This document shows, in pieces, positions 17,940 to 27,225 of a DNA stretch of 64,000 nt; the stretch's first letter is position 1; each line of letters begins with the position of its first letter. The translations under genes and the position numbers were made by a program. Where the stretch lies: the NCBI GenBank assembly GCA_902492205.1, contig CABUKU010000013.1, forward strand, positions 1 to 64,000. Direction: 5' to 3'. Origin of the DNA: an uncultured Bacteroides sp. GTDB lineage: Bacteria > Bacteroidota > Bacteroidia > Bacteroidales > Bacteroidaceae. The notes beneath the pieces are model-generated. The model saw only the letters and a program-made list of their open reading frames with translations, was not told where the DNA came from and made no database searches.

Positions 17940-18962
17940 TTATCGAAACAATTTGATGTTTTTAAATAATGGATTTTTTCTTTCCATAATAAGCATTTCG
18001 CCTAACAACAGAATCAATACAATCCATGCTATTGATTGGAACTGTTCGTCGAATTCTGTGTATACTTTAGTTTCTACGTCAGCTTTGGCAAGTTTGCTAA
18101 TTTCTTTGCTTAGAGCGCGTTGGGCTGAGTTAGTATTATCAACACGTATATATGCGCCATTACCGGCTTTTGCTATTTCCTGGCACATTTGTTCATTAAG
18201 TCTTGTCATAATAACGTTGCCTTCTTTGTCTTTACGAAATTCGTTCTGACCGCCTTCTGCAGGTATAGGAGAACCTTGTGGGGAACCTATACCAAGTACA
18301 TATACTTGTATTCCCTTTTTTGCTGCTTCTTTAGCTGCTTCCACAGCTCCGCCTTCATGGTTTTCACCATCGGTTATGATAACAATAGCCCGTCCCACTC
18401 CTTCTTGGGGAGTAAAACTACGGGTAGCTAAATTGATTGCTGTACCAATAGCTGTTCCTTGTCTTGATATGAGTGATGGATTAATTGATTCCAAAAACAT
18501 TTTAGCAGATATATAATCGCTTGTTATAGGCAATTGAACAAATGCATCACCGGCAAAAACAATGAGTCCGACTTTATCATTTTCAAACTCGTCAACTAGT
18601 CTTGATATTAGTTTTTTAGCTTTTTCAAGTCGATTGGGAGTAACATCTTCGGCAAGCATTGAATTAGAAATATCCAAAGCTATTTCAACTTCTACTCCGC
18701 TTCTTTTTACAGTTTCCAACTTGGAACCGAATTGCGGACGGGCAAGAAGGAAAATTGTGAGAGCCATTGCCGTGAGAGTAATCCAAAACTTTATACTTGG
18801 ACGATATTTAGAAACATCCGGCATAAGTTGGGCAAGAAGCTTGGGATCACCAAATTTCTTTATTGCTTTCCTTTTCTTGTAATTTGAATACAAATAGAAA
18901 GCAGCAATGAAAGGCAATATTATAAGTAGATATAAATATGTCGGGTCAGCGAATCGAAACAT
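17940..18962 (-). CDS. batB: Aerotolerance protein BatB (VWA domain)
   Basis: Membrane-anchored von Willebrand factor A protein. Two N-terminal helices (about 8-25 and 57-77) are followed by a VWA domain whose MIDAS motif reads ALDISNSMLAEDVTPNR (DxSxS intact), with later metal-site residues including the TDGENHEGG segment. A C-terminal helix follows. The paralogue batA is adjacent, and both keep intact metal sites. It lies within the moxR-DUF58-batABCDE unit, the arrangement in which MoxR ATPases act with VWA proteins. Confidence 0.93.
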   Translation of the reverse strand: MFRFADPTYLYLLIILPFIAAFYLYSNYKKRKAIKKFGDPKLLAQLMPDVSKYRPSIKFWITLTAMALTIFLLARPQFGSKLETVKRSGVEVEIALDISNSMLAEDVTPNRLEKAKKLISRLVDEFENDKVGLIVFAGDAFVQLPITSDYISAKMFLESINPSLISRQGTAIGTAINLATRSFTPQEGVGRAIVIITDGENHEGGAVEAAKEAAKKGIQVYVLGIGSPQGSPIPAEGGQNEFRKDKEGNVIMTRLNEQMCQEIAKAGNGAYIRVDNTNSAQRALSKEISKLAKADVETKVYTEFDEQFQSIAWIVLILLLGEMLIMERKNPLFKNIKLFR

Positions 18963-18978
18963 AATCTATCTTTTTTAA

Positions 18979-19977
18979 TTAAGGTATTTTCTTTAATATA
19001 GAATTACGTAATAACACTTCAATAAGAATACAAATAAATGCAACGAAAGCAAACCATTGATATTCTTCTTGCTTCTTACTGTATTCTTTCACATTGAGTT
19101 TTGTTTTCTCTAATTTATCAATCTCATGATAGACCTCTTTTAATTTGGAGTTGCTGGTTGCACGGAAGTAGTTTCCATTTGCTGTTCCTGCAATCTGTGT
19201 TAAAGTAGATTCATCAATCTCAACCGGCATTTGTACATATTGTATTCCTGCAACGGTAGGATAAGGATATGGAGCCATACCATTAGTTCCTACTCCGATT
19301 GTGTAGATTCTGATTCCAAAGCTTTTGGCTATTTCAGCGGCTGTTAATGGAGAAATATCTCCCATATTGTTTGTACCGTCTGTCAGCAGAATTATTACTT
19401 TGGATTTTGCTTTACTATCCTTTAAGCGGGTAACGGCATTGGCAATACCCATACCGATAGCCGTACCATCCTGAATTAGTCCTCTTTGTGCGATATCACA
19501 ACTGATATTATTAAAAAGATTAAGCAGTACGGAATGGTCGACAGTCAAAGGACATTGTGTGAAACTCTCTCCTGCAAAGATTGTCAAACCTATGTTGTCA
19601 TTGGGACGGCCGTTAATAAATTCGGAAGCAACCTCTTTTGCAGCTTCCAATCGATTTGGCTTCAAGTCTTCTGCAAGCATACTCGTTGATACGTCCATCA
19701 CCAACATGATGTCAATACCTTCAACTTCGGTGTTTTGCCAATTGTTAGTGGTTTGAGGACGGGCCAATACTATAATAATCATAGCAATAGCAATAATCCT
19801 TAATATAAATGGCGCATGAAGCAAGTATAACTTATAACTTTTGGGAGCATGCGCATATACTCGCGTGTCGGAAACCTGAAGAGTTGCTTCACTTTTCTTC
19901 CGCTTCAATATATACCATACTATATAAGGTATAAGTAATAGCAGCAAAAATAAATATTCAATATTAGCAAATATCAT
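18979..19977 (-). CDS. batA: Aerotolerance protein BatA (VWA domain)
   Basis: Paralogue of BatB: two N-terminal membrane helices, a VWA domain with an intact MIDAS (VMDVSTSMLAEDLKPNR), the LLTDGTNNMGD segment, and a C-terminal membrane helix (about 308-325). Length 332 aa is typical. It is separated by 16 bp from batB and by about 20 bp from the membrane protein upstream. Confidence 0.93.
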   Translation of the reverse strand: MIFANIEYLFLLLLLIPYIVWYILKRKKSEATLQVSDTRVYAHAPKSYKLYLLHAPFILRIIAIAMIIIVLARPQTTNNWQNTEVEGIDIMLVMDVSTSMLAEDLKPNRLEAAKEVASEFINGRPNDNIGLTIFAGESFTQCPLTVDHSVLLNLFNNISCDIAQRGLIQDGTAIGMGIANAVTRLKDSKAKSKVIILLTDGTNNMGDISPLTAAEIAKSFGIRIYTIGVGTNGMAPYPYPTVAGIQYVQMPVEIDESTLTQIAGTANGNYFRATSNSKLKEVYHEIDKLEKTKLNVKEYSKKQEEYQWFAFVAFICILIEVLLRNSILKKIP

Positions 19978-19996
19978 TGTCTAATTATTTATCGCA

Positions 19997-21073
19997 TTAA
20001 AAATACAGTTTGTAAATTCCCATACCAACGTAAACCAACAAACCGGCTATGGCAGCAAATACTACAACAATAGTAGAAAGTAAAATTATTTTCGCTTGTT
20101 TTGAACGTTTCTCCTCTATTGTTATTTCCGTAGGTTCCGGTTTCTTGTTTATGGGTTCATCCACTTTTGTTTCATTAATAAAATCAATTGCACTAATAAG
20201 ATTAGCATCATTTTCATTCATTAATGGATTATGTTTGGCAAATTTTACTAAATCGGCTGTTCCAAACAGGTTTTTCAAATCTTTAATTGATTCTTGATCC
20301 TTGAGACTTAATAGTTTATCTATAATCTCAGAAGAAGTCATTTCCATTGCATTAAAGCCGAAACGTCCTTCTATATATGTACGAATAACATCTGTCAATG
20401 CAGTGTAATATTCCTTCGGACGATCTTTCTGCCAGTCTTTTTCCGCTTTAATCCGTTCGATGTCTTTCATTGCCTGTTGGTGTGGAGGTAATTTGGGCTC
20501 TACTTTGATCTTACGAATAATAGGTTTATTGTCATTGAATCTGATGATTAAGAAAATTACTAAAAGCATCAATGGTATAGCCAATAATGAAGCTAATACT
20601 ATACCTTTCCAGTCGTCCCATGAAAACGGTGCTTCCATAATTGTTTTCTGAGGGAAGAACTGTTCCGGATGAAGGGTATCTACCGGTACGGAATATACTT
20701 TCAGAGCCAATGCTCTCGACTTATATATTTTGTTATCTACTGTTACCTCGAGTGGAGGAAGATAATAAAGAGCAGAATCGAAAGAGGTAATCGTGTATTC
20801 CTGAGTGACAAGTAATCGTTGTTTATCATTCAGATATTGAGTATCCGGTTTGGCAACATCAATAACTTCTACTCCTTTTACTATGGTATCATTGAAATGT
20901 GGAAATTGAGCTTTTTGCTTTGCATCATAGCTTACTTCCAGCTTTATCTTTGCCTGTTCTCCGATTAAGATCTGAAGGGAATCAATCGAAGCATCAACTG
21001 TAACCGACTGCCCTTTAACGAACTGGGTTACAGATAACATGAGGAAAAGCATTATGAATGTATGTCTACTCAT
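19997..21073 (-). CDS. Bat-operon membrane protein of unknown function
   Basis: 358 aa with a signal peptide (1-21), an extracytoplasmic beta-rich domain (about 25-150), a membrane helix (157-178), a cytoplasmic helical region with a conserved-looking RTYIEGRFGFNAMEMTSSEII stretch, and a C-terminal membrane helix (about 328-352). The gene between DUF58 and batA is a regular member of Bacteroidetes bat operons. It is laid out like a shortened BatD (extracytoplasmic domain, helix, helical cytosolic domain), so it may be distantly related. No catalytic motif was seen. Confidence 0.75.
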   Translation of the reverse strand: MSRHTFIMLFLMLSVTQFVKGQSVTVDASIDSLQILIGEQAKIKLEVSYDAKQKAQFPHFNDTIVKGVEVIDVAKPDTQYLNDKQRLLVTQEYTITSFDSALYYLPPLEVTVDNKIYKSRALALKVYSVPVDTLHPEQFFPQKTIMEAPFSWDDWKGIVLASLLAIPLMLLVIFLIIRFNDNKPIIRKIKVEPKLPPHQQAMKDIERIKAEKDWQKDRPKEYYTALTDVIRTYIEGRFGFNAMEMTSSEIIDKLLSLKDQESIKDLKNLFGTADLVKFAKHNPLMNENDANLISAIDFINETKVDEPINKKPEPTEITIEEKRSKQAKIILLSTIVVVFAAIAGLLVYVGMGIYKLYF

Positions 21074-21079
21074 CTTCTA

Positions 21080-21949
21080 TTAGTTTCTTTTAGCAAATAA
21101 GTTCAAAAGAGCTTTTACATAATCTTGATCGGTACGCACAGATACAGAGTCAACATTACTTTTGGTAAATGCTTCATTTAAAGCGGACTGCTTCTTTATC
21201 CACCAATCGTGGTGTGCATTCCGTAGAGCTTTTGATGAAGTATCAATCCATTGTTCATGTCCGGTTTCTGCGTCTTTAACTTTCATCAATCCAATAGACG
21301 GAAGTTCTTCTACTCTTCTGTCATATACTTGGATAGCTACAATATCATGTTTGCGGTTGGCTATCGTCAAAGCATTTTTGAAATTCATTTGGTCAATGAA
21401 ATCAGACAGAATAAAAGCCGTGCACCTTTTCTTGATTACATTAGTCAAGTATTCGATTGCGAGTTTAATATCGGTTCTCTTGCTTTCCGGTTGGAAATCA
21501 ATAAGTTCGCGTATGATGTATAGAATATGTTTTCGACCTTTCTTGGGAGGAATAAATTTTTCTATTTTGTCCGAAAAGAAAATAACTCCGATTTTATCAT
21601 TGTTCTGTATTGCCGAGAAAGCAAGTGTAGCAGCAATTTCAGTAACCATATCCTTTTTTAGTTGTTTTACGGTACCAAAGTCAAGACTGCCGGATACGTC
21701 AATCAATAACATGACTGTCAATTCGCGTTCCTCTTCATATACTTTCACAAATGGTTTGTGGAAGCGTGCAGTTACGTTCCAGTCTATATCTCTGACATCA
21801 TCGCCGAACTGATATTCACGAACTTCGGAGAAGGCCATACCCCTGCCTTTGAAAGCAGAGTGATACTGCCCTGCAAAGATATTGTTAGACAATCCCCGTG
21901 TCTTTATTTCAATCTGACGAACTCGTTTTATTAAATCACTTGTTTCCAT
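21080..21949 (-). CDS. DUF58 protein of the bat operon
   Basis: 289-aa soluble protein with the DUF58 signature (GRGMAFSEVREYQFGDDVRDIDWNVTAR, residues 35-62) and a VWA-like core whose metal site reads LLIDVSGSLDFGT. DUF58 proteins accompany MoxR AAA ATPases and are presumed clients or adaptors. It lies 6 bp from the membrane protein downstream. It is separated from moxR by 156 bp that contain palindrome array 2, an unusually long gap for this operon. Confidence 0.9.
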   Translation of the reverse strand: METSDLIKRVRQIEIKTRGLSNNIFAGQYHSAFKGRGMAFSEVREYQFGDDVRDIDWNVTARFHKPFVKVYEEERELTVMLLIDVSGSLDFGTVKQLKKDMVTEIAATLAFSAIQNNDKIGVIFFSDKIEKFIPPKKGRKHILYIIRELIDFQPESKRTDIKLAIEYLTNVIKKRCTAFILSDFIDQMNFKNALTIANRKHDIVAIQVYDRRVEELPSIGLMKVKDAETGHEQWIDTSSKALRNAHHDWWIKKQSALNEAFTKSNVDSVSVRTDQDYVKALLNLFAKRN

Positions 21950-21970
21950 CCTGTTTTCTTAACTATGTTT

Positions 21971-22064
21971 TTATCTCCTCACAACCGTGATGAAGTTTCC
22001 TCATAACCGTGAGGAACTTTCCTCATATCTGTGACGAAACTTCCTCACAACTGTGAGGAGATAA
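21971..22064. repeat. Tandem palindrome array 2 (4 units, exact 22-bp pitch)
   Basis: Four units have dyad centres at 21984.5, 22006.5, 22028.5 and 22050.5, exactly 22 bp apart. The best are TTCCTCA-N6-TGAGGAA (centre 22006.5) and TCCTCACA-AC-TGTGAGGA (centre 22050.5). The linkers are palindromic too (GAGGAACTTTCCTC, centre 22017.5). The whole array is an inverted repeat about 22017.5: its ends match over 13 bp (21971-21983 with 22052-22064). It lies between moxR and the DUF58 gene, upstream of the DUF58 start. Confidence 0.9.
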
Positions 22065-22105
22065 TTTTGAATGCACAAAATACTCTTTTCTTCTAATGAA
22101 AAAGA

Positions 22106-23101
22106 TTAAGGCACCTCAACTTTATTAAGTATCTTACTTACGATTTCGTCTGAAGTAACGTTGCTTGCTTCAGCTTCATAAGTCAATCCGATACGGTGAC
22201 GGAGCACATCGTGGGCTACTGCACGTACATCTTCCGGAATCACATAGCCGCGACGTTTAATAAACGCATAAGTGCGTGCTGCAAGTGCCAGATTGATAGA
22301 GGCACGAGGTGAACCACCAAAAGCAATCATATCTTTCAATTCTTTCAGATCATACTTTTCGGGGAAGCGTGTTGCAAATACAATATCAACGATGTAACGT
22401 TCAATCTTTTCGTCCAAATATACCTGACGAACAACTTTACGTGCTTCGAGTATTTCTTCTGCTTTGAGAATTGGTTTCACATTAAACTTTTCACCATTAA
22501 TATTTTGACGGATAATTAGTTTTTCTTCTTCTTGTTTCGGGTAGTCAATAACTACTTTCAGCATGAAACGGTCTACCTGGGCTTCGGGAAGTGGATAAGT
22601 TCCTTCTTGTTCAATAGGGTTCTGAGTAGCCAATACCAAGAATGGTTCGGGAAGCAGGAATGTTTCTTTGCCGAGAGTTACTTGTCTTTCTTGCATAGCT
22701 TCGAGCAAAGCACTTTGTACTTTGGCAGGAGCACGGTTAATTTCATCTGCTAAAACGAAGTTTGCAAAGATAGGTCCTTTCTTAACAACAAACTGTTCGT
22801 CTTTCTGACTGTAAATCATTGTACCGATAACGTCGGCAGGTAAAAGGTCGGGAGTAAACTGGATTCGGCTATATTTAGCATCGATCAGTGAAGCCAGTGT
22901 TTTGATTGCCAATGTTTTTGCCAAACCGGGAACACCTTCTAACAGTACGTGTCCATCCGAAAGCAAACCAATTAACAAGGATTCTACTAAGTGTTTTTGT
23001 CCTACAATAACCTGATCCATACCCATCATCAGATTGGTAACGAATCCGCTCTGTCTTTCAATTCGTTCATTCAGTTCACGAATATCAATAGATTCAGCCA
23101 T
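22106..23101 (-). CDS. moxR: MoxR-family AAA ATPase (first gene of the bat operon)
   Basis: 331-aa AAA+ ATPase, presumed chaperone for metal or cofactor loading or assembly of the VWA partners. Walker A is GVPGLAKT and Walker B includes the LADEINRAPAKVQSALLEAMQE segment. Sensor 1 (LATQNPIEQEGTYPLPEAQ) and the C-terminal lid (GGSPRAS) are conserved. It is the promoter-proximal gene, with a near-consensus -7 element at 23140-23147. Confidence 0.95.
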   Translation of the reverse strand: MAESIDIRELNERIERQSGFVTNLMMGMDQVIVGQKHLVESLLIGLLSDGHVLLEGVPGLAKTLAIKTLASLIDAKYSRIQFTPDLLPADVIGTMIYSQKDEQFVVKKGPIFANFVLADEINRAPAKVQSALLEAMQERQVTLGKETFLLPEPFLVLATQNPIEQEGTYPLPEAQVDRFMLKVVIDYPKQEEEKLIIRQNINGEKFNVKPILKAEEILEARKVVRQVYLDEKIERYIVDIVFATRFPEKYDLKELKDMIAFGGSPRASINLALAARTYAFIKRRGYVIPEDVRAVAHDVLRHRIGLTYEAEASNVTSDEIVSKILNKVEVP

Positions 23102-23139
23102 ACAATTATAATTTTATTATTATGATTACTTATGTAACG

Positions 23140-23147
23140 CAAGTATA
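23140..23147 (-). promoter_or_regulatory. -7-like element upstream of moxR
   Basis: TATACTTG on the minus strand, one mismatch to TAnnTTTG, 39 bases from the moxR start. The 210-bp gap also holds an 8-bp inverted repeat (CCCCGTTT/AAACGGGG) with a long loop just downstream of the HU-LysM gene. Confidence 0.4.
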
Positions 23148-23313
23148 AACATACACAGTCTGTACTGTTTAACTTTTCGACGTCCAAAAATACATCATAT
23201 AATTAACAGGCGCAACTAAAATTTATTAAAAAAAGAAACAGATGTCCCCGTTTTAAGACATGTTTGGATAAAATAATTTAAGTAAACGGGGATTAGGTTG
23301 TTTTCACAGGAGG

Positions 23314-24468
23314 TTACTGTTGTTTATCTCTTAATGCCGGTATCCTTAAAGTGATGCCGGAAGGCACCCGGTTAGGATTCTTAATGACATCCCTGTTATA
23401 TTTAAGAATGTAAGGCCAAAGGTCTTTTGTTTCATAGAAACGTTTGGACACCATGGTTAAAGTTTCTCCCGATCCTAATTTATAAGTTGTCATTGTTCCT
23501 ACAATTACATAGCTTGTAGAATCCGGTATTACATTGTCGAATCCTTTACGAACTCCTGTAATGAATGTTTTTGTAGTATCATCCATTTCAGTTTCTTGTT
23601 GGATTTTCTGAGTTGCACGTAGCATTGTGTCTTGGGCTTCCTTTTCCAGATTTTCAATGGTTTGATCTAAAGGACCGTTTGCAGGAACGGCAGATTTATT
23701 CTCTTTGACCTCTTGTTTGGGTTCTGGTAACCATTGGCTGATGGTTTCCGGTTTATAGATATAAAAAAGGGTGGCGCAAATAACTAAAACAAATAGAATT
23801 ATAACAGCTATGAAATACCCTATATTCTTTTTAGAAGGTGTTTTTTCTACAGGGATAATTGGTTCTTCTGTTTCATTTGCAACAATTGAAGATTCAATCT
23901 TTTCTTCTTCTTTAATTGCCGCAACTTCTTCTTCAATAATTTTAGGTTCTTCTTTTTTAGCAACGGGTGCTTTTACAGAAGGAAACATATTCTTATTAGC
24001 TTCCAGTTCAGCAGCAATAATTTGTTCTTTTGTCTTTTGAATGGTTTCTACTTTGGGAGATTCAATAACTTTTTCCTGAGTAATTTCTTCCTGTTCTTCT
24101 TCCCCATCTTCATCTTCTGTCACCGGAGTATCATCAAGAACTGTTTCATCGTTGAGCACTACTGTTTCAAAATGGGCAAAAGGTTTGTTTATCAAATCCT
24201 TGACATTGGTTTCCGGAGTAAATGATACTTTGGTATGGCCTTCAATCTGAATACGTTCGCCGGTATTGACATTTACACTCTCCCGGCTTTCAACCTTGGT
24301 AAGTTTGAAAGTACCCAGTCCTTTGATCTTTACGTATTGATCGGACTCCAAAGCCTCTTCTATTAGATTGAAAAGCTCTTTAACAAAAGCTTCCGCATCT
24401 TTTTTAGTGATTCCGTGCTTCTCGGCTAATGTATCTATAAGGTCTTGTATTCCAATTCTTTCGCTCAT
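23314..24468 (-). CDS. HU-like DNA-binding domain fused to membrane helix and LysM domain
   Basis: Residues 1-92 form an HU/IHF-type fold (KIKGLGTFKLTKVESR near 47-62 is the HU beta-arm region). A long acidic linker (about 105-212) follows, then one membrane helix (about 216-238), a second linker, and a C-terminal LysM domain (about 327-378, YKLGSGETLTMVSKRFY) that would bind peptidoglycan in the periplasm. No N-terminal signal peptide is present, consistent with a cytoplasmic N-terminus. It lies 15 bp behind a standard HU gene and is probably co-transcribed. The topology suggests a protein that bridges nucleoid and cell wall. Loss of DNA binding in the HU part cannot be excluded. Confidence 0.85.
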   Translation of the reverse strand: MSERIGIQDLIDTLAEKHGITKKDAEAFVKELFNLIEEALESDQYVKIKGLGTFKLTKVESRESVNVNTGERIQIEGHTKVSFTPETNVKDLINKPFAHFETVVLNDETVLDDTPVTEDEDGEEEQEEITQEKVIESPKVETIQKTKEQIIAAELEANKNMFPSVKAPVAKKEEPKIIEEEVAAIKEEEKIESSIVANETEEPIIPVEKTPSKKNIGYFIAVIILFVLVICATLFYIYKPETISQWLPEPKQEVKENKSAVPANGPLDQTIENLEKEAQDTMLRATQKIQQETEMDDTTKTFITGVRKGFDNVIPDSTSYVIVGTMTTYKLGSGETLTMVSKRFYETKDLWPYILKYNRDVIKNPNRVPSGITLRIPALRDKQQ

Positions 24469-24483
24469 GATAAAAGGATATGA

Positions 24484-24756
24484 TTATTTAAACTTATCTT
24501 TAAGGACGGTACTTGGCTTATAACTTAAAACTAATTTTGGAGGAACCAGCATACGTTGCTTGGTAGTGGGATTTACGGAAATACGTTCGGCTTTCTTTTT
24601 CACTTCGAAAGAGCCGAATCCCTGAATAACCACCGTGTTATCTTCCTCCAACTGCTTTACTACGGTTGAAACAACTGAAGCAACTAATTCGGAAGTATCT
24701 TTGGCTGTATATCCAAGCCTTCTTGACAGTTCTGCAATAAATTCTTTATTATTCAA
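24484..24756 (-). CDS. HU-family DNA-binding protein
   Basis: 90-aa nucleoid protein of the HU/IHF family, acting as a dimer that bends DNA. It shows the N-terminal helices, the VIQGFGSFEVKKKAERISVNP core and arm, and the YKPSTVLKDK C-terminus of the family. It lies 85 bp downstream of rimO on the same strand and just upstream of the HU-LysM gene. A paralogous pair in tandem is consistent with duplication and later fusion. Confidence 0.92.
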   Translation of the reverse strand: MNNKEFIAELSRRLGYTAKDTSELVASVVSTVVKQLEEDNTVVIQGFGSFEVKKKAERISVNPTTKQRMLVPPKLVLSYKPSTVLKDKFK

Positions 24757-24841
24757 AGTAAATGAGTCTTAATTCGTTGCTATATTACTAAATATCTGCG
24801 AACTAAACAAATATTTACAGATAAATGTTTTCTTTCTCCAA

Positions 24842-26140
24842 TCAAATGATTTTGGCATACAAATCAAAATCATCTGCATTTATAATCTCGGTCTGATAGA
24901 ATTCCCCTATCTTTAAGTTATGGTTTTCTTTCTCTATTAATACTTCGGGATCTACTTCCGGTGAGTCGAATTCTGTTCTTCCGATATAATAATCACCTTC
25001 AATGCGATCTATGATTACTTTCATTGTTTGCCCGATTTTAGCTGCACTGAGTTCCGCAGAGATACTTTGCTGAATATCCATTAATTCACTTAGTCGCTTT
25101 TGCTTCACTTCACCGGGGACAGAGTCTTCATAAGCTTCGGCTGAATAAGTTCCTTCTTCTTCGGAATATGCAAAAGCTCCCATTCTGTCGAAACGTGCCT
25201 TGCGTACGAACTCTTTCAATTCTTCAAAATCTTCTTCTGTTTCTCCCGGATGTCCCACCATTAAAGTTGTGCGTAAATGAATGCCCGGAACTTCCGTTCT
25301 GAACTTTTCTATTAATTGATAGGTTTCTGCTTTAGTCACATGTCTGCGCATCTTAGCGAGCACATTATCACTAATATGCTGCAAAGCTATGTCCATGTAG
25401 TTGCAAACGTTTTTTCTTTCACGCATTACGCGGAATAAATCTTCCGGGAAATGAGCAGGATAAGCATAATGTAATCTGATCCACTCTACTCCGGGAATAT
25501 CGGAAATCTTTTCTATCAGTTCGGGAAGCATTTGTTTTTTATACAAGTCCACCCCATAATAGGTTAATTCTTGTGCAATAACTTGAAACTCTTTTACTCC
25601 CTTTCCAACGAGGTATTTTACTTCTTCGAGGATGTCCTCCATCGGGCGTGAAATATGTTTGCCTGTGATAATTGGAATTGCGCAATATGAACACTGCCTG
25701 TCACAACCTTCCGATATTTTCAAATAAGCGTAATGATGAGGAGTGGTTAATGTGCGTTCTATGTGAATGTCATTATTATAAGCCTTACCTAAGTCTTTTA
25801 GTAATTCAGCCCAATTGAATTTTCCATAGAATTTATCCACTTGTGGTATTTCTACTGCTAATTCCTTTAAATATCTTTCGGAAAGGCAGCCCATGACAAA
25901 GAGTTTTTTCAGTTTTCCTTCTTCTTTGGCTTGTGCAAATTCCAAAATCATATTGATGGACTCCTCTTTTGCATCGCCGATGAAACCACAAGTATTGATT
26001 ACCGCTATTTCACCTTTTGGGCTTTCTGCATCATGAGCGACAGAATAACCGTTATCTTCTAACTGTCTGATTAACTGCTCGGAATCAACAAGGTTCTTGG
26101 AACATCCAAGAGTGATTATATCAATGGTGTTTTTTCTCAT
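24842..26140 (-). CDS. rimO: Ribosomal protein S12 methylthiotransferase RimO
   Basis: Radical SAM enzyme that methylthiolates Asp of ribosomal protein S12. The N-terminal UPF0004 domain contains three cluster-binding cysteines (LGCSKN, NTCGF, GCLSE). The radical SAM motif is GCDRQCSYCAIP, and a TRAM domain ends the 432-aa chain. The start codon overlaps the ftsY stop by 4 bp, indicating translational coupling. Confidence 0.97.
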   Translation of the reverse strand: MRKNTIDIITLGCSKNLVDSEQLIRQLEDNGYSVAHDAESPKGEIAVINTCGFIGDAKEESINMILEFAQAKEEGKLKKLFVMGCLSERYLKELAVEIPQVDKFYGKFNWAELLKDLGKAYNNDIHIERTLTTPHHYAYLKISEGCDRQCSYCAIPIITGKHISRPMEDILEEVKYLVGKGVKEFQVIAQELTYYGVDLYKKQMLPELIEKISDIPGVEWIRLHYAYPAHFPEDLFRVMRERKNVCNYMDIALQHISDNVLAKMRRHVTKAETYQLIEKFRTEVPGIHLRTTLMVGHPGETEEDFEELKEFVRKARFDRMGAFAYSEEEGTYSAEAYEDSVPGEVKQKRLSELMDIQQSISAELSAAKIGQTMKVIIDRIEGDYYIGRTEFDSPEVDPEVLIEKENHNLKIGEFYQTEIINADDFDLYAKII

Positions 26141-27096
26141 TTATTTTCTCCAAATAAAGAATCCACAAATTCTGATTTGCGGAATACTTGCAAATCTTCG
26201 ATTCCTTCGCCAAGCCCGATGTATTTTACCGGAATTTTAAATTGGTCGGATATACCTATTACTACACCGCCTTTGGCAGTACCGTCAAGTTTGGTGATAG
26301 CCATGGCTGTAACTTCGGTAGCAAGAGTGAATTGTTTAGCCTGCTCGAATGCATTTTGTCCGGTTGAGCCATCCAGCACCAACAAAACTTCATCAGGTGC
26401 ATCGGGGACAACTTTGCGCATTACATTCTTGATTTTGGTAAGTTCGTTCATCAGGTTTACTTTATTGTGAAGACGACCTGCAGTGTCGATAATGACTACA
26501 TCGGCATCGTTTGCCACAGCAGAACTTAAAGTGTCGTAGGCTACGGAAGCAGGATCTGCTCCCATCTTTTGTTTGATAACCGGCACTCCTACTCTTTCTC
26601 CCCAAACAACCAATTGCTCAACAGCTGCAGCGCGGAATGTATCGGCAGCTCCCAGATATACTGATTTACCTGCTTTTTTAAATTGGTATGCCAATTTACC
26701 GATAGTGGTAGTCTTTCCCACTCCGTTTACCCCTACAACCATGATTACATAAGGTTTCTTTTCATTTGGTAAACTGAAATCTTCGGCATCTACCGTATTG
26801 TTTTCGGTAAGCAAAGCAGCTATTTCTTCGCGAAGAATACTGTTAAGCTCTTCCGTGTTTACATATTTATCATTGGCAGCTCTTTTCTCTATACGTTGTA
26901 TGATATTTAAAGTAGTTTCCACCCCAACGTCTGAAGTAATAAGGACTTCTTCCAGATTATCCAGAACCTCATCATCTACTTTTGACTTACCAGCAACAGC
27001 ACGGGCAATCTTACTGAATACACTTTCTTTGGTCTTTGACAATCCTTTGTCTAAGGTTTCTTTCTTTTCTTTTGAGAAAAAATTAAATAATCCCAT
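26137..27096 (-). CDS. ftsY: Signal recognition particle receptor FtsY
   Basis: SRP receptor GTPase that delivers ribosome-nascent chain complexes to the inner membrane. It has the short N domain and a G domain with P-loop GVNGVGKTTTIGKL, DTFRAAAVEQL, DTAGRLHNKVNL, TKLDGTAKGG and the closing GLGEGIEDL motif. The long acidic A domain of E. coli FtsY is absent, as is usual in Bacteroidetes; 319 aa. A strong terminator separates it from the ribosomal protein genes upstream. Confidence 0.97.
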   Translation of the reverse strand: MGLFNFFSKEKKETLDKGLSKTKESVFSKIARAVAGKSKVDDEVLDNLEEVLITSDVGVETTLNIIQRIEKRAANDKYVNTEELNSILREEIAALLTENNTVDAEDFSLPNEKKPYVIMVVGVNGVGKTTTIGKLAYQFKKAGKSVYLGAADTFRAAAVEQLVVWGERVGVPVIKQKMGADPASVAYDTLSSAVANDADVVIIDTAGRLHNKVNLMNELTKIKNVMRKVVPDAPDEVLLVLDGSTGQNAFEQAKQFTLATEVTAMAITKLDGTAKGGVVIGISDQFKIPVKYIGLGEGIEDLQVFRKSEFVDSLFGENK

Positions 27097-27156
27097 ACTT
27101 ACAACTTTTTACTAAAATAACTTTGGTACAAAGATATAACAATTCGGAGAGGTTGC

Positions 27157-27200
27157 AAAAAAAAACTTCCTCTCATTTATCACAATGAGAGGAAGTTTTT
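27157..27200 (-). terminator. Terminator of the rpmB-rpmG-DUF4295 unit
   Basis: A perfect 17-bp stem (27161-27177 with 27184-27200), 6-nt loop, and nine T on the minus strand. Confidence 0.92.
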
Positions 27201-27225
27201 GTCAGTTGCCGTAAGATAGCAACGA

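Noticed and set aside
23246..23292. Terminator of the HU-LysM gene
   Set aside because: The CCCCGTTT/AAACGGGG arms are only 8 bp with a loop of over 30 bases and no T run follows on the minus strand. It is mentioned only with the moxR upstream region.
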